Below the pieces are notes generated by a model. That model was not told where the DNA came from. It searched no databases and saw only the letters and a program-made list of their open reading frames with translations. From JAWXUE01 sp044432865 (lineage in GTDB: Bacteria; Bacillota_I; Bacilli_A; Acholeplasmatales; Anaeroplasmataceae): a stretch of DNA of 45,195 nt. A program made the translations under genes and the position numbers. Of the stretch, positions 16,994 through 25,328 are shown piece by piece (the first letter of the stretch is position 1; the number at the start of each line of letters is the position of its first letter). Location: positions 1 to 45,195 of the forward strand of contig JAWXUF010000005.1 in the NCBI GenBank assembly GCA_044432865.1, read 5' to 3'.

Positions 16994-18150
16994 TGGAAAA
17001 AAGATATTTTACATCAGAGTCTGTAACTGAAGGTCATCCAGATAAAATTGCAGATCAAATAAGTGATGCAATTCTTGATGATATTTTATCAAGAGATAAA
17101 TATGCACGTGTGGCGTGTGAAACAACTGTAACAACAGGTTTAGCATTAGTTTGTGGTGAGATAACAACAACTGCATATTGTGACATTCAAAAAATTGTTC
17201 GTGATACTGTAAATGAAATTGGTTATAACCGTGGTAAATATGGATATGACGCTAGTAACATAGCTGTATTATCAGCAATTGATCCTCAATCACCTGATAT
17301 TGCTATGGGTGTTGATGAAGATGAAAAAGGTGCTCAAGGTGCTGGAGATCAAGGTATTATGTTTGGTTTTGCTTGTGATGAAACTGAAGAGTTAATGCCA
17401 TTACCAATTGTACTTGCACATAAATTAGCAAGAAGATTATCAGAAGTAAGAAAAAATGGTACTTTAGATTATTTAAGACCAGATGGTAAATCTCAAGTAA
17501 CAGTTTTATATGATGAGAATAATAAAGTTGTATCAGTTGATACAGTATTATTATCAACTCAACATGCTGAACATGCTACATTAGCAACAATTAGAAGAGA
17601 TTTAATTCAACATGTTATTGAATACGTAATTCCTGCTAATTTAATCAATAAAGATACTAAAATTTTAGTTAATCCAACAGGAAGATTTGTTATTGGTGGA
17701 CCTCAAGGAGATTCAGGTTTAACAGGTAGAAAAATTATTGTTGATACATATGGTGGTTATTCTAGACATGGTGGAGGAGCATTCTCAGGAAAAGATCCTT
17801 CTAAAGTAGATAGAAGTGCTGCATATATGGCTAGATATATTGCTAAAAATATTGTTGCTGCTAAATTAGCATCAAAATGTGAAGTTCAATTATCGTATGC
17901 TATTGGTGTTGCTGAACCAACAAGTATTTTAGTAGAAACTTTTGGAACTGCAAGTGTAAGTGAATCATTAATCACATCAGCAGTAAGAAAAACATTTGAA
18001 TTAACTCCTAAAGGAATTGTATCTTCATTAGATTTACTAAGACCGATCTATAAGCAAACAGCTGCATATGGTCATATGGGTAGAACTGATTTAGATTTAC
18101 CATGGGAAAAAACTGATAAAGTTGAAACTTTATTAAAAAATATTAAGTAA
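16993..18150 (+). CDS. metK: S-adenosylmethionine synthetase
   Basis: Forms S-adenosylmethionine from methionine and ATP. Signature segments are SESVTEGHPDKIADQISDA at the N-terminus, GAGDQGIMFGFA near residue 118, and the phosphate loop GGGAFSGKDPSKVDRSAAY near 257. 385 residues is the usual length. CAGAGGTG provides the ribosome binding site within the end of the TSCPD gene. Regulation is by the S-box leader upstream of the pair. Confidence 0.98.
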   Translation: MEKRYFTSESVTEGHPDKIADQISDAILDDILSRDKYARVACETTVTTGLALVCGEITTTAYCDIQKIVRDTVNEIGYNRGKYGYDASNIAVLSAIDPQSPDIAMGVDEDEKGAQGAGDQGIMFGFACDETEELMPLPIVLAHKLARRLSEVRKNGTLDYLRPDGKSQVTVLYDENNKVVSVDTVLLSTQHAEHATLATIRRDLIQHVIEYVIPANLINKDTKILVNPTGRFVIGGPQGDSGLTGRKIIVDTYGGYSRHGGGAFSGKDPSKVDRSAAYMARYIAKNIVAAKLASKCEVQLSYAIGVAEPTSILVETFGTASVSESLITSAVRKTFELTPKGIVSSLDLLRPIYKQTAAYGHMGRTDLDLPWEKTDKVETLLKNIK

Positions 18151-18157
18151 TAGATTT

Positions 18158-18189
18158 AAACACCTTTATGGTGTTTTTTTCTTTTTTCT
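18158..18189 (+). terminator. Terminator after metK
   Basis: The stem AAACACC/GGTGTTT with a TTTAT loop runs into TTTTTTTCTTTTTT. Confidence 0.85.
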
Positions 18190-18251
18190 AGTAAAAAGTT
18201 ATAAAACCACTGTTTTTGCTCTTTTATAAATATTAATTTGCTTTTTTCGAT

Positions 18252-18280
18252 TTGAATGCTGTTGAAAAAAAGTGTATACT
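18252..18280 (+). promoter_or_regulatory. Promoter of the small exported peptide gene
   Basis: TTGAAT (18252-18257), 17 bp, TATACT (18275-18280). It is followed by AGGAGGAC as a strong ribosome binding site. The stretch from the metK terminator to here is T-rich with no other feature. Confidence 0.65.
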
Positions 18281-18309
18281 TTAAATATATAAAACAGGAG
18301 GACTAAAAC

Positions 18310-18534
18310 ATGAAAATTAAAAAAGTATTTGGAAGTAGTATCTTTAAATTTTTTGCTGCAACAGCATTTGTATTTGCTGCTGGATGTTGTTTTATGTCAG
18401 TTGGTGTTTCTTCTGTTGACGCTCCTGAATCTGAGGTATTACCAGGTTACACTGAAAGTGAATCAGATTCATCTAGAAATGAAAATACTTCATTTGATAC
18501 TGAAAAAAGTATTTATATAGTACAAATAGTTTGA
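18310..18534 (+). CDS. Small exported peptide of unknown function (74 aa, Cys-Cys after a hydrophobic segment)
   Basis: The reading frame has its own promoter, a strong AGGAGG site and a terminator, so it is a real gene. Residues 2-5 (KIKK) are basic and about 10-26 are hydrophobic (FKFFAATAFVFAAG), followed by Cys-Cys. It could be a lipoprotein (weak lipobox AAGC), or be cleaved after VSSVDA. The C-terminal half is acidic and serine-rich and ends in a hydrophobic SIYIVQIV. I do not recognise the family. A cyclic peptide pheromone precursor was considered, but no AgrB-like protease is in the window. It stops with TGA, rare here. An overlapping frame at 18329 has no ribosome binding site. Confidence 0.6.
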   Translation: MKIKKVFGSSIFKFFAATAFVFAAGCCFMSVGVSSVDAPESEVLPGYTESESDSSRNENTSFDTEKSIYIVQIV

Positions 18535-18538
18535 AAAG

Positions 18539-18570
18539 AAAACGGCTTATGTAAGCCGTTTTTTATTTTA
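18539..18570 (+). terminator. Terminator after the small peptide gene
   Basis: An 11-bp inverted repeat AAAACGGCTTA/TAAGCCGTTTT is followed by TTATTTT. It is one of the most GC-rich stems in the window. Confidence 0.92.
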
Positions 18571-18640
18571 ACCAAAATAATATTTAATTTCTTTTAAGAA
18601 AAAAATGTTTTTTTAGTAATAATATATATGTGGTGATAAA

Positions 18641-19009
18641 ATGAAATGTTTAAATTGTAAAGGTAATATAGTTATAAAAAGAAATTTACTAAATTTATTT
18701 TCTTTAAAAAAGGAATATATTTGTGATGAATGCTTTAAAAATATTAATTTTGATTTTAATGAAATAATATTACCGGTTAATTATTATTATATAAGAATTA
18801 ATTATCTGATAATAAATGATGAGAAAATTATACATGATTGTTTAATAAATGAATATTCAAAAATATATAACAAATTACGACAAAAAAATAACTTAGTACT
18901 AAGTTATAATAAATACTATATGTCGGAACAAAACTATGTGTTCTTTGAACATTTAGCTAATCACCATAAAAATAATGTAGTATTATTAGTAACTCAATTA
19001 TATGATTAA
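18641..19009 (+). CDS. ComFC-like zinc-finger stub lacking the phosphoribosyltransferase domain
   Basis: The 122-residue product begins MKCLNCKGNI and has a second pair in ICDECFKNI, a four-cysteine finger with the layout of the ComFC N-terminus. ComFC is normally about 220-240 residues with a phosphoribosyltransferase domain carrying a PRPP-binding motif; nothing like it follows, and the rest is Asn/Tyr/Lys-rich. In Bacillus comFC lies upstream of hpf-secA-prfB, the order seen here, which supports descent from comFC. GTGGTGAT precedes the ATG. It may be a decaying gene or a small zinc protein with a different role. Confidence 0.55.
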   Translation: MKCLNCKGNIVIKRNLLNLFSLKKEYICDECFKNINFDFNEIILPVNYYYIRINYLIINDEKIIHDCLINEYSKIYNKLRQKNNLVLSYNKYYMSEQNYVFFEHLANHHKNNVVLLVTQLYD

Positions 19010-19040
19010 AAAAATGTCGAATTTTTGGTTACGAAATAAA

Positions 19041-19069
19041 TTGAAAAGTGGATATGGATTTAATAAAAT
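19041..19069 (+). promoter_or_regulatory. Promoter of the cold-shock gene
   Basis: TTGAAA (19041-19046), 17 bp, TAAAAT (19064-19069). The 5' untranslated region would be only about 20 nt, too short for the long structured leaders seen in enterobacterial csp mRNAs. Confidence 0.6.
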
Positions 19070-19097
19070 AAAGATGAAGAAAAAGGAGTGTGTTAGT

Positions 19098-19298
19098 ATG
19101 TTAACAGGAAAAGTAAAATGGTTTAATAATGAAAAAGGGTATGGGTTTATCCTAAAAGAAGACTTAGAAGATATTTTCGTTCATTACACAGCGATAATGG
19201 ATCAAGGGTTCAAAACATTAGAAGAAGGTCAAGAAGTACAATTCGAATTAATTAAAGGTGATAAAGGTTTACAAGCAGGAAAAGTAAATAAAATATAA
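19098..19298 (+). CDS. Cold-shock domain protein
   Basis: Single-stranded nucleic acid-binding OB-fold protein of 66 residues. It has GKVKWFNNEKGYGFI (RNP1-containing segment), DIFVHYTAI (RNP2) and the closing GKVNKI. The frame is open from 19002, but the ATG at 19098 follows AAAAGGAG and starts exactly where CspA-family proteins start (MLTGKVKWF). RNP2 reads VHYTAI rather than the usual VHFSAI. It lies between the comFC stub and hpf. Confidence 0.93.
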   Translation: MLTGKVKWFNNEKGYGFILKEDLEDIFVHYTAIMDQGFKTLEEGQEVQFELIKGDKGLQAGKVNKI

Positions 19299-19330
19299 CA
19301 CTTGTAAAAACGCTTTCATAGTGTTATAAT
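19295..19330 (+). promoter_or_regulatory. hpf promoter with embedded cre-like box and flanking inverted repeat
   Basis: TTGTAA (19302-19307), 17 bp, TATAAT (19325-19330). In the spacer TAAAAACGCTTTCA (19305-19318) matches 12 of 14 positions of the optimal CcpA site TGAAAGCGCTTTCA. An 8-bp perfect inverted repeat ATAACACT/AGTGTTAT (19295-19302 and 19320-19327) brackets it. CcpA bound here would block RNA polymerase. Sequence fit is seen; control is inferred. Confidence 0.65.
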
Positions 19331-19367
19331 AAGGGTGTACAAAAAGGTACATTTAAGGAGTGATATT

Positions 19368-19910
19368 ATGAAAGTTGAAGTATTTGGAAAGAATGGTTTT
19401 ACACCATCAGATGCAAACAAGGAGTATTGTCTTAAAAAGTTAGAAAAGTTAGAAGGGTATTTCCCAGATAACGAAAGTGTAGATGCTAAAGTTGTATGTA
19501 AAGTTTATAAGCAACATCATAAAATTGAAATTACAATTCCTACTAAAAATTTAATTCTTAGAGCTGAAGTTGGAGATGACGATTTATATGCTGCGGTTGA
19601 TAAAGCGGTTGATAAACTATTAGTTCAAGTTAGAAAACATAAAGATAAAACAAAAAACAAATTTGATAAAGATGGAATTAAAACAGTTCATAAAGAAACT
19701 GTAGATAATGAAGTTAATCATAAAGAAAATAATTCGAGTTTAGTGAGAACTAAACAAGTAGATTTAGTACCGATGTCTCAAGAAGATGCGATACATCAAA
19801 TGGAATTATTAGATCATAATTTCTTTGTATATTTAGATGAAATTACAATGAAAGTTAATGTTTTATACGTAAGAAACGACAGTGGATATGCTGTTATTGA
19901 AACTAAATAA
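19368..19910 (+). CDS. hpf: Ribosome hibernation promoting factor, long form
   Basis: Dimerises idle 70S ribosomes to 100S particles in slow growth. Residues 1-105 are the RaiA/YfiA fold (EVFGKNGFTPSDANKEYCLK). After a charged linker, residues about 125-180 are the C-terminal dimerisation domain with VDLVPMSQEDAIHQMELLDH, the hallmark of long HPF. ATG 19368 follows AAGGAGTG; the ATG at 19335 would lie almost at the transcription start. 180 residues is normal. It precedes secA-prfB, as in Bacillus, with a terminator between. Confidence 0.95.
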   Translation: MKVEVFGKNGFTPSDANKEYCLKKLEKLEGYFPDNESVDAKVVCKVYKQHHKIEITIPTKNLILRAEVGDDDLYAAVDKAVDKLLVQVRKHKDKTKNKFDKDGIKTVHKETVDNEVNHKENNSSLVRTKQVDLVPMSQEDAIHQMELLDHNFFVYLDEITMKVNVLYVRNDSGYAVIETK

Positions 19911-19922
19911 ACCTATTGAATT

Positions 19923-19957
19923 AAATCCACCCAATTATAATGGGTGGATTTTTTTGA
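19923..19957 (+). terminator. Terminator after hpf
   Basis: The 11-bp stem AAATCCACCCA/TGGGTGGATTT with a 7-nt loop runs into TTTTTT. Confidence 0.92.
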
Positions 19958-19984
19958 AATTATGGTGATATATCGTTTTATTCG

Positions 19985-20013
19985 TTGAATATAACTTTGT
20001 AATATAGTATAAT
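19985..20013 (+). promoter_or_regulatory. Promoter of secA
   Basis: TTGAAT (19985-19990), 17 bp, TATAAT (20008-20013). It likely drives secA-prfB-yitT-recX-glgB. Confidence 0.65.
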
Positions 20014-20049
20014 ATAGTGATTTATAATTAAATATAGCGAGGTAAAAAT

Positions 20050-22572
20050 ATGAAATTATTTGATAGTGGACATAAAGAATTAAAAAGATGTAAAAAAATT
20101 GCTCAGAAAGTAATGGATTTAGATGAAGAATTCCAAAAGTTGAGTGAAGAAGAATTAGTTAATAAAACTAATATTTTTAGAGAAAGATATAAAAATGGTG
20201 AAACATTAGATAGTTTATTAGTTGAAGCATATGCAACTGTTAGAGAAGCAGCATCAAGATTAATAAATAAAAAACCTTTCTTTGTACAAATAGTTGGGGC
20301 AATTGCAATTCATGGTGGTAACATTTCAGAAATGAAAACAGGGGAAGGTAAAACTTTAACTTCTGTAATGCCATCATATTTAAATGCATTAGCTCAAAAA
20401 GGTGTGCACGTAGTAACTGTAAATGAGTATCTTGCAGCCAGAGAGACTGAAGGAGAAATTGGGGACTTATTAAGATATCTAGGTTTAACTGTAGGGTTAA
20501 ATATTAGAGCATGTACTCCACAACAAAAACAAGAAGCGTATGCTTGTGATGTTTTATATAGTACAAATAGTGAATTAGGTTTTGACTACTTAAGAGATAA
20601 CATGGTTCAAAATGCTAGTAACTTAGTAAATCCAAGAGGGTTAAACCATGCAATTATCGATGAGATCGATTCAATATTAATTGATGAAGCAAGAACACCT
20701 TTAATTATTTCTGGTGGAGCTAAAAAAACTGCTAATTTATATGCACAAGCTGATCAATTTTGTAAGGGATTAAAAGAAGAAGAATATGATTTTGATATTG
20801 AATCACAATCTGTTTCATTAACAGAAGATTGTGTTAAAAAAGCAGAGAGACATTTTGGTATTCCAAATATCTATGATGTACAACATGTTGCTTTATTACA
20901 TCATGTTAACAATGCGTTAAGAGCAAATATTGTTATGAAAAAAGACAATCAATATGTTGTTTCTGATGGTGAAATTTTAATTGTTGATCAATCTACAGGA
21001 CGTATCCTAAAAGGTAGACAATATTCTGATGGTTTACATCAAGCAATTGAAGCAAAAGAAGGGGTTGAAATTAAAAAAGAAACTCAAACTGTTGCATCAG
21101 TTACATATCAAAATTTCTTTAGAATGTATTCTAAACTTTCAGGTATGACAGGTACTGCTAAAACTGAAGAAGAAGAATTTAGAAATATTTATAATATGTA
21201 TGTTGTTGAAATCCCAACAAATAAACCAGTTATCAGAGATGATAAAATAGATTTAATCTTTGCTACTGCAGAAGCTAAATATAATTATTTAGTTGAAGAT
21301 GTAAAAAGAATTCATGAAACAGGGCAACCTATTTTATTAGGTACAGTTGCTGTTGAGACATCTGAAATTATTTCTAAATTATTAACTAAAAATAAAATTA
21401 AACATGAAGTCTTAAATGCTAAAAACCATGAAAGAGAAGCAGATATCATTGCTAAAGCTGGTGATAAATTTGCTGTTACTCTAGCTACAAATATGGCTGG
21501 TCGTGGTACTGATATTAAAATTTCTGAAGAAGTATCTGCATTAGGTGGATTATGTGTACTTGGTACTGAAAGACATGAGTCAAGACGTATCGATAATCAG
21601 TTAAGAGGTCGTGCTGGACGTCAAGGTGATAGAGGTTATAGTAGATTCTATATTTCTGCTGATGATGAATTATTACAAAGATTTGGTGGAGATAACTTTA
21701 AGAATAGAATTGCATATACAATTCAAGCAGGTAATAAAGATTTATCTCAACCATTAGAAATGAAAGTATTTAACTATTTAGTTAAATCTGCTCAAGAAAG
21801 AATTGAAGGTCATAATTTTGATAATAGAAAAAATGTATTAAAATATGATGAAGTATTAAGAAAACAAAGAGAAGCATTTTATAAAGAACGTATGTCAATT
21901 GTAAAATTACCAGATTGTTCTGACATTATTGAAAGTTTAATCAAAACATGTGCAATTGAAGTAACTTCTAAATTTATTCAAGAAGTGGGAAGAAATAAAT
22001 ATGATATCAACGATGATGCAATTGTTGCAGAATTTAATGGTAAATTATTCCCAGCAAATACTTTTGTAAAAGAAGATATTGAAACTTTAGATGAAAATGA
22101 AGTAGTAAAATTTATTTATGATAAAGCTATCGAGTTATTTAGAGCTAAAAAAGCAGCAATCCCAGCTGAAATCTTCACTGATTTTACAAGAGTAATTTCA
22201 ATTAAAGTTTTAGATATGTATTGGACAAAACAAATTGATGCAATGACTGGATTAAGACAAGGTATTGGATTCCAAGGTTATGCTCAAGCTAATCCTTTAA
22301 CTTTCTACCAAGAAGAAGGTGGAAAATTATTTGATGAAATGAACATTAACATTGCAATTGATGTTACAAGATATATTTTATTAACACAAATTAGAATTAA
22401 TATTCCTGAAGGAGCTCAACTTACTCCTGAAATGCAAGCTATAAAAGAGAAAGCTATGGCACAACATAAAGAGAACCAAGGTAACAATGTTATTGATGCT
22501 TCTTCAAAAGAAGTTAACGACTCAAATGTTATTCAGTCGCCATTTGCTGTTTTAAGCGAAAAATCTAAATAA
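20050..22572 (+). CDS. secA: Preprotein translocase ATPase SecA
   Basis: Drives precursor proteins through SecYEG. Walker A MKTGEGKT lies at 95-102 and the DEAD-like box IIDEIDSILIDEARTPL near 200. Further motifs are LSGMTGTAKTEEEEF near 362 and ATNMAGRGTDIKI near 485, with QLRGRAGRQGD in the second helicase domain. 840 residues equals the Bacillus protein's length. The C-terminal CxCxSG zinc domain that binds SecB and ribosomes is missing; the protein ends in a plain tail, as in some low-GC lineages. The ribosome binding site (GCGAGG) is modest. Confidence 0.97.
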   Translation: MKLFDSGHKELKRCKKIAQKVMDLDEEFQKLSEEELVNKTNIFRERYKNGETLDSLLVEAYATVREAASRLINKKPFFVQIVGAIAIHGGNISEMKTGEGKTLTSVMPSYLNALAQKGVHVVTVNEYLAARETEGEIGDLLRYLGLTVGLNIRACTPQQKQEAYACDVLYSTNSELGFDYLRDNMVQNASNLVNPRGLNHAIIDEIDSILIDEARTPLIISGGAKKTANLYAQADQFCKGLKEEEYDFDIESQSVSLTEDCVKKAERHFGIPNIYDVQHVALLHHVNNALRANIVMKKDNQYVVSDGEILIVDQSTGRILKGRQYSDGLHQAIEAKEGVEIKKETQTVASVTYQNFFRMYSKLSGMTGTAKTEEEEFRNIYNMYVVEIPTNKPVIRDDKIDLIFATAEAKYNYLVEDVKRIHETGQPILLGTVAVETSEIISKLLTKNKIKHEVLNAKNHEREADIIAKAGDKFAVTLATNMAGRGTDIKISEEVSALGGLCVLGTERHESRRIDNQLRGRAGRQGDRGYSRFYISADDELLQRFGGDNFKNRIAYTIQAGNKDLSQPLEMKVFNYLVKSAQERIEGHNFDNRKNVLKYDEVLRKQREAFYKERMSIVKLPDCSDIIESLIKTCAIEVTSKFIQEVGRNKYDINDDAIVAEFNGKLFPANTFVKEDIETLDENEVVKFIYDKAIELFRAKKAAIPAEIFTDFTRVISIKVLDMYWTKQIDAMTGLRQGIGFQGYAQANPLTFYQEEGGKLFDEMNINIAIDVTRYILLTQIRINIPEGAQLTPEMQAIKEKAMAQHKENQGNNVIDASSKEVNDSNVIQSPFAVLSEKSK

Positions 22573-22587
22573 TGAAAGGGTAATATC

Positions 22588-23688
22588 ATGGAAAAATATG
22601 AAATAAATAAATATATTGAAAAATTCAAAAAAACTTCTAATGATATTACTGTAGCATTAAATAAGGATTTTGTATTAAAACAAATTGAGGAACTTAATGT
22701 CACTATTACTCATGAAGATTTTTGGAAAGATCAATCAAATTCTTCAAAAGTTATATCTTCTTTAAATATTTTTAAAGAAAAAGCACAAATTATTAAAGAG
22801 GTAGAAAGTGGATTAAGTGATATCATTGATTTTTATGATATGTTAGAAAGTGATGAAGAAGAAGTATTGCCTTTACTTGTAGAGGCAATACTTTCTTATG
22901 ATAAGTTACTTGATGAATCATTAGTAAGAGTTATTTTAAGTGGGAAGTATGATTCAAATAATGCAATACTACAAATTCATCCAGGTGCCGGTGGTACAGA
23001 ATCACACGACTGGGCTAATATGTTATATAGAATGTATGTTAGATACTTCCAACGTAAGAATTTTAAATATAAAGTTATTGATTACCTACCTGGTGAAGAA
23101 GCTGGTATAAAAAGTGTTGTAATAGAAGTGAAGGGAAAAAATGCTTATGGTTTATTAAAAGCAGAGCGTGGAGTTCATCGTTTAGTAAGAATTTCTCCTT
23201 TCGATTCTAATTCAAGAAGACACACATCTTTTGCTTCAGTTGATATTTCGCCGATAGTAGATGAAGTAGCTGAAGTTAAAATTGATGATAGTGATTTAGT
23301 AGTAGATGTATATAGAAGTAGTGGTGCCGGTGGTCAAAGTGTAAACACAACTGACTCGGCAGTACGAATTACACATAAGCCTTCTAAGATTGTAGTTACT
23401 TGTCAAAATGAAAGAAGTCAAATTCAAAATAGAGAACAAGCTATGAATGTTTTAAGAAGTAAATTAATTGAACTTGAAATCTTAAAACAAGAAGAAGAAA
23501 TGAAAAAATTAAAAGGTCAAAGCACACAAAATGCATTTGGATCTCAAATTAGATCTTATGTATTTTGTCCTTATACTTTAGTTAAAGACCATCGTACAAA
23601 TGAAGAAGATGGTAATGTAAATAATGTTGTTGATGGTGATATTGATAAATTTATTTATGCTTATTTAAAAAGTGCTATGGAGGAATAG
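22588..23688 (+). CDS. prfB: Peptide chain release factor 2
   Basis: Releases peptides at TAA and TGA. The stop-reading tripeptide SPF is in RISPFDSNS and the hydrolysis motif in SGAGGQSVNTTDSAV. 366 residues is the full family length in one uninterrupted frame, so the programmed +1 frameshift of many prfB genes, including Bacillus, is absent. Its presence agrees with TGA being a stop in this genome. It lies 15 bp after secA. Confidence 0.97.
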   Translation: MEKYEINKYIEKFKKTSNDITVALNKDFVLKQIEELNVTITHEDFWKDQSNSSKVISSLNIFKEKAQIIKEVESGLSDIIDFYDMLESDEEEVLPLLVEAILSYDKLLDESLVRVILSGKYDSNNAILQIHPGAGGTESHDWANMLYRMYVRYFQRKNFKYKVIDYLPGEEAGIKSVVIEVKGKNAYGLLKAERGVHRLVRISPFDSNSRRHTSFASVDISPIVDEVAEVKIDDSDLVVDVYRSSGAGGQSVNTTDSAVRITHKPSKIVVTCQNERSQIQNREQAMNVLRSKLIELEILKQEEEMKKLKGQSTQNAFGSQIRSYVFCPYTLVKDHRTNEEDGNVNNVVDGDIDKFIYAYLKSAMEE

Positions 23689-23689
23689 A

Positions 23690-24553
23690 ATGTCAAAAAT
23701 AAAGAAAAAAATTAGACCTATGATTGAAATAACAATTGGTGTTATTATTATGTGTCTTGGATTTTATTTCTTTTTTACACCACTTGATTTAGTAGTTGGT
23801 GGAGTTTCTGGTTTATCGTTAATATTTTCAGAGGTTATTGATAAAGCATTATTGATTTTAATTGGTAATATAATTTGTCTATTCATAGGTGTAGTTTGTT
23901 TAGGGAAGAATTTCTTCTTTAAAACAATATATGGGACACTATTAATGCCTATTATTATATTTATTCTTGAAATATGTTTTGATGCTAATTATATAGTTGA
24001 TAAATTTGATCCAGGTCTTTCACAATTAGTCGTAGCTGTATTAGTTGGTGGAGGTTTGTGTGGATTAGGTCTAGGTATATGTTTCAAAAATAATGTAACT
24101 ACTGGTGGTATAGATGTTATCCAAAAGGTAATTGCACAAAAGTTTAAAATTCCATATTCCATTGCTATATATATAACAGATGGATTAGTTGTTTTATTAG
24201 GGTTATATACTTTTGGTCTTGAAAAAACTTTCTATGGTGTAATATCTATATTTTTTATTGGAGTTGTTATTGATAAAATTAGTGTGGGTGGTAAATCTAC
24301 TCGTACAGTTCATATTATCACTAAAAAACCAGATGAAATTAGAGACTCTATTTATGAGAAATTAAATAGAGGTGTAACTTATAATAAGGTTCAAGGTGGG
24401 TATTCATCTGATGAATATACAATGGTGATTTGTACATTAGAAAAAATAAAATCTTATGAATTAAAAGAAATAATTAAAGAAATAGATGAATCTGCTTTTA
24501 CATATGTATCTGAAACTCATGAAGTTATTGGGGTGGGTTTTGATGGTAATTAA
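23690..24553 (+). CDS. YitT family membrane protein with DUF2179 domain
   Basis: Five or so hydrophobic segments between residues about 10 and 195 include the family's TTGGIDVIQKVIAQKF and a glycine-rich VVAVLVGGGLCGLGLG. The C-terminal 80 residues form the soluble DUF2179 domain (KPDEIRDSIYEKLNRGVTY, then GGYSSDEYTMV). Transport function is suspected for the family but not established. Length, 287 residues, is typical. ATG 23690 is two bases after the prfB stop, with TGGAGG upstream, so 23672 is not the start. It overlaps recX by 11 nt. Confidence 0.88.
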   Translation: MSKIKKKIRPMIEITIGVIIMCLGFYFFFTPLDLVVGGVSGLSLIFSEVIDKALLILIGNIICLFIGVVCLGKNFFFKTIYGTLLMPIIIFILEICFDANYIVDKFDPGLSQLVVAVLVGGGLCGLGLGICFKNNVTTGGIDVIQKVIAQKFKIPYSIAIYITDGLVVLLGLYTFGLEKTFYGVISIFFIGVVIDKISVGGKSTRTVHIITKKPDEIRDSIYEKLNRGVTYNKVQGGYSSDEYTMVICTLEKIKSYELKEIIKEIDESAFTYVSETHEVIGVGFDGN

Positions 24554-25325
24554 TCATATTAAAAAAGTAAAAGGTTTATACGAAATTTGTTTCGATAAAG
24601 AAACAATAAAGTATCATGAGGAAGTAATAATTAAATATAATCTACTAAAAGAAAATATCGAAATATCTGATGATGTATATAAAAAGACATTACTTGATAA
24701 TCGATATTTTTTCACTAGAGATAGGGCTATAAAATATATTACTAGTTTTAAATTTATCTCTCAAGTAAGAGATTATTTACTCAAGAATGAAGAAAATATT
24801 ATCGTAGATATGGTGATAGAAGACTTGGTTAAATATCGATTTATTGATGATTATTATACTGCTACTATATACACAGCAAGTAGATATAAAAAAGGGTATG
24901 GTAATAAAGAAATAAAAAGGAAACTAATTGATTTAAAAGTAGAAAAAGAAATAATTAATTTAGTCATAGAAGAAAATAGAGAATTAGAAATTGATTCTCT
25001 TGATTTATATACTAGAAAATTATTTAATACATTAAAATCATTAAATAAAAAAGATCTTAAGAAAAAGATTGAAAATCGTCTAGTATCACATGGGTTTGAT
25101 TATACTGATATAAATGAAATCATTATGAGATATGATAACGAAATAAATGAATTCGTTTTTAATGAAGAAATCTTTAATAAACAATTTGAAAAAGCGATTA
25201 AAAAATATTTAGATGAAAATAATGCTTTTATCCAAGAGAAGAAAATAATTAATTTTCTGATGTATAAAGGATTTGAGTATCATTTAATAAAAGAAAAAGT
25301 GGATATGTGGAAAAAGGGAGAATAG
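24543..25325 (+). CDS. recX: Regulatory protein RecX
   Basis: RecX family proteins bind and modulate RecA filaments. The 260-residue product shows the three-helix tandem repeats: FFTRDRAIKYITSF, LVKYRFIDDYYTATIYTASR, KKGYGNKEIKRKLIDLKV, and a later copy ending LMYKGFEYHLIKEKV. Bacillus RecX is of similar length. The start is set at ATG 24543, preceded by GGGGTGGG inside the yitT end; earlier in-frame ATGs would lie well inside yitT with no ribosome site. glgB begins 3 bp downstream. Confidence 0.85.
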   Translation: MVINHIKKVKGLYEICFDKETIKYHEEVIIKYNLLKENIEISDDVYKKTLLDNRYFFTRDRAIKYITSFKFISQVRDYLLKNEENIIVDMVIEDLVKYRFIDDYYTATIYTASRYKKGYGNKEIKRKLIDLKVEKEIINLVIEENRELEIDSLDLYTRKLFNTLKSLNKKDLKKKIENRLVSHGFDYTDINEIIMRYDNEINEFVFNEEIFNKQFEKAIKKYLDENNAFIQEKKIINFLMYKGFEYHLIKEKVDMWKKGE

Positions 25326-25328
25326 TAA

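Noticed and set aside
18199..18229. Inverted repeat TTATAAAA/TTTTATAA before the small peptide gene
   Set aside because: An eight-base AT-only repeat is expected by chance at this base composition.
18329..18520. Leucine-rich overlapping frame within the small exported peptide gene
   Set aside because: It lacks a ribosome binding site, while the frame starting at 18310 has AGGAGG at the right distance.
22588..22700. Possible programmed +1 frameshift site in prfB
   Set aside because: The reading frame is continuous for the full 366 residues with no internal TGA, so no frameshift is needed.
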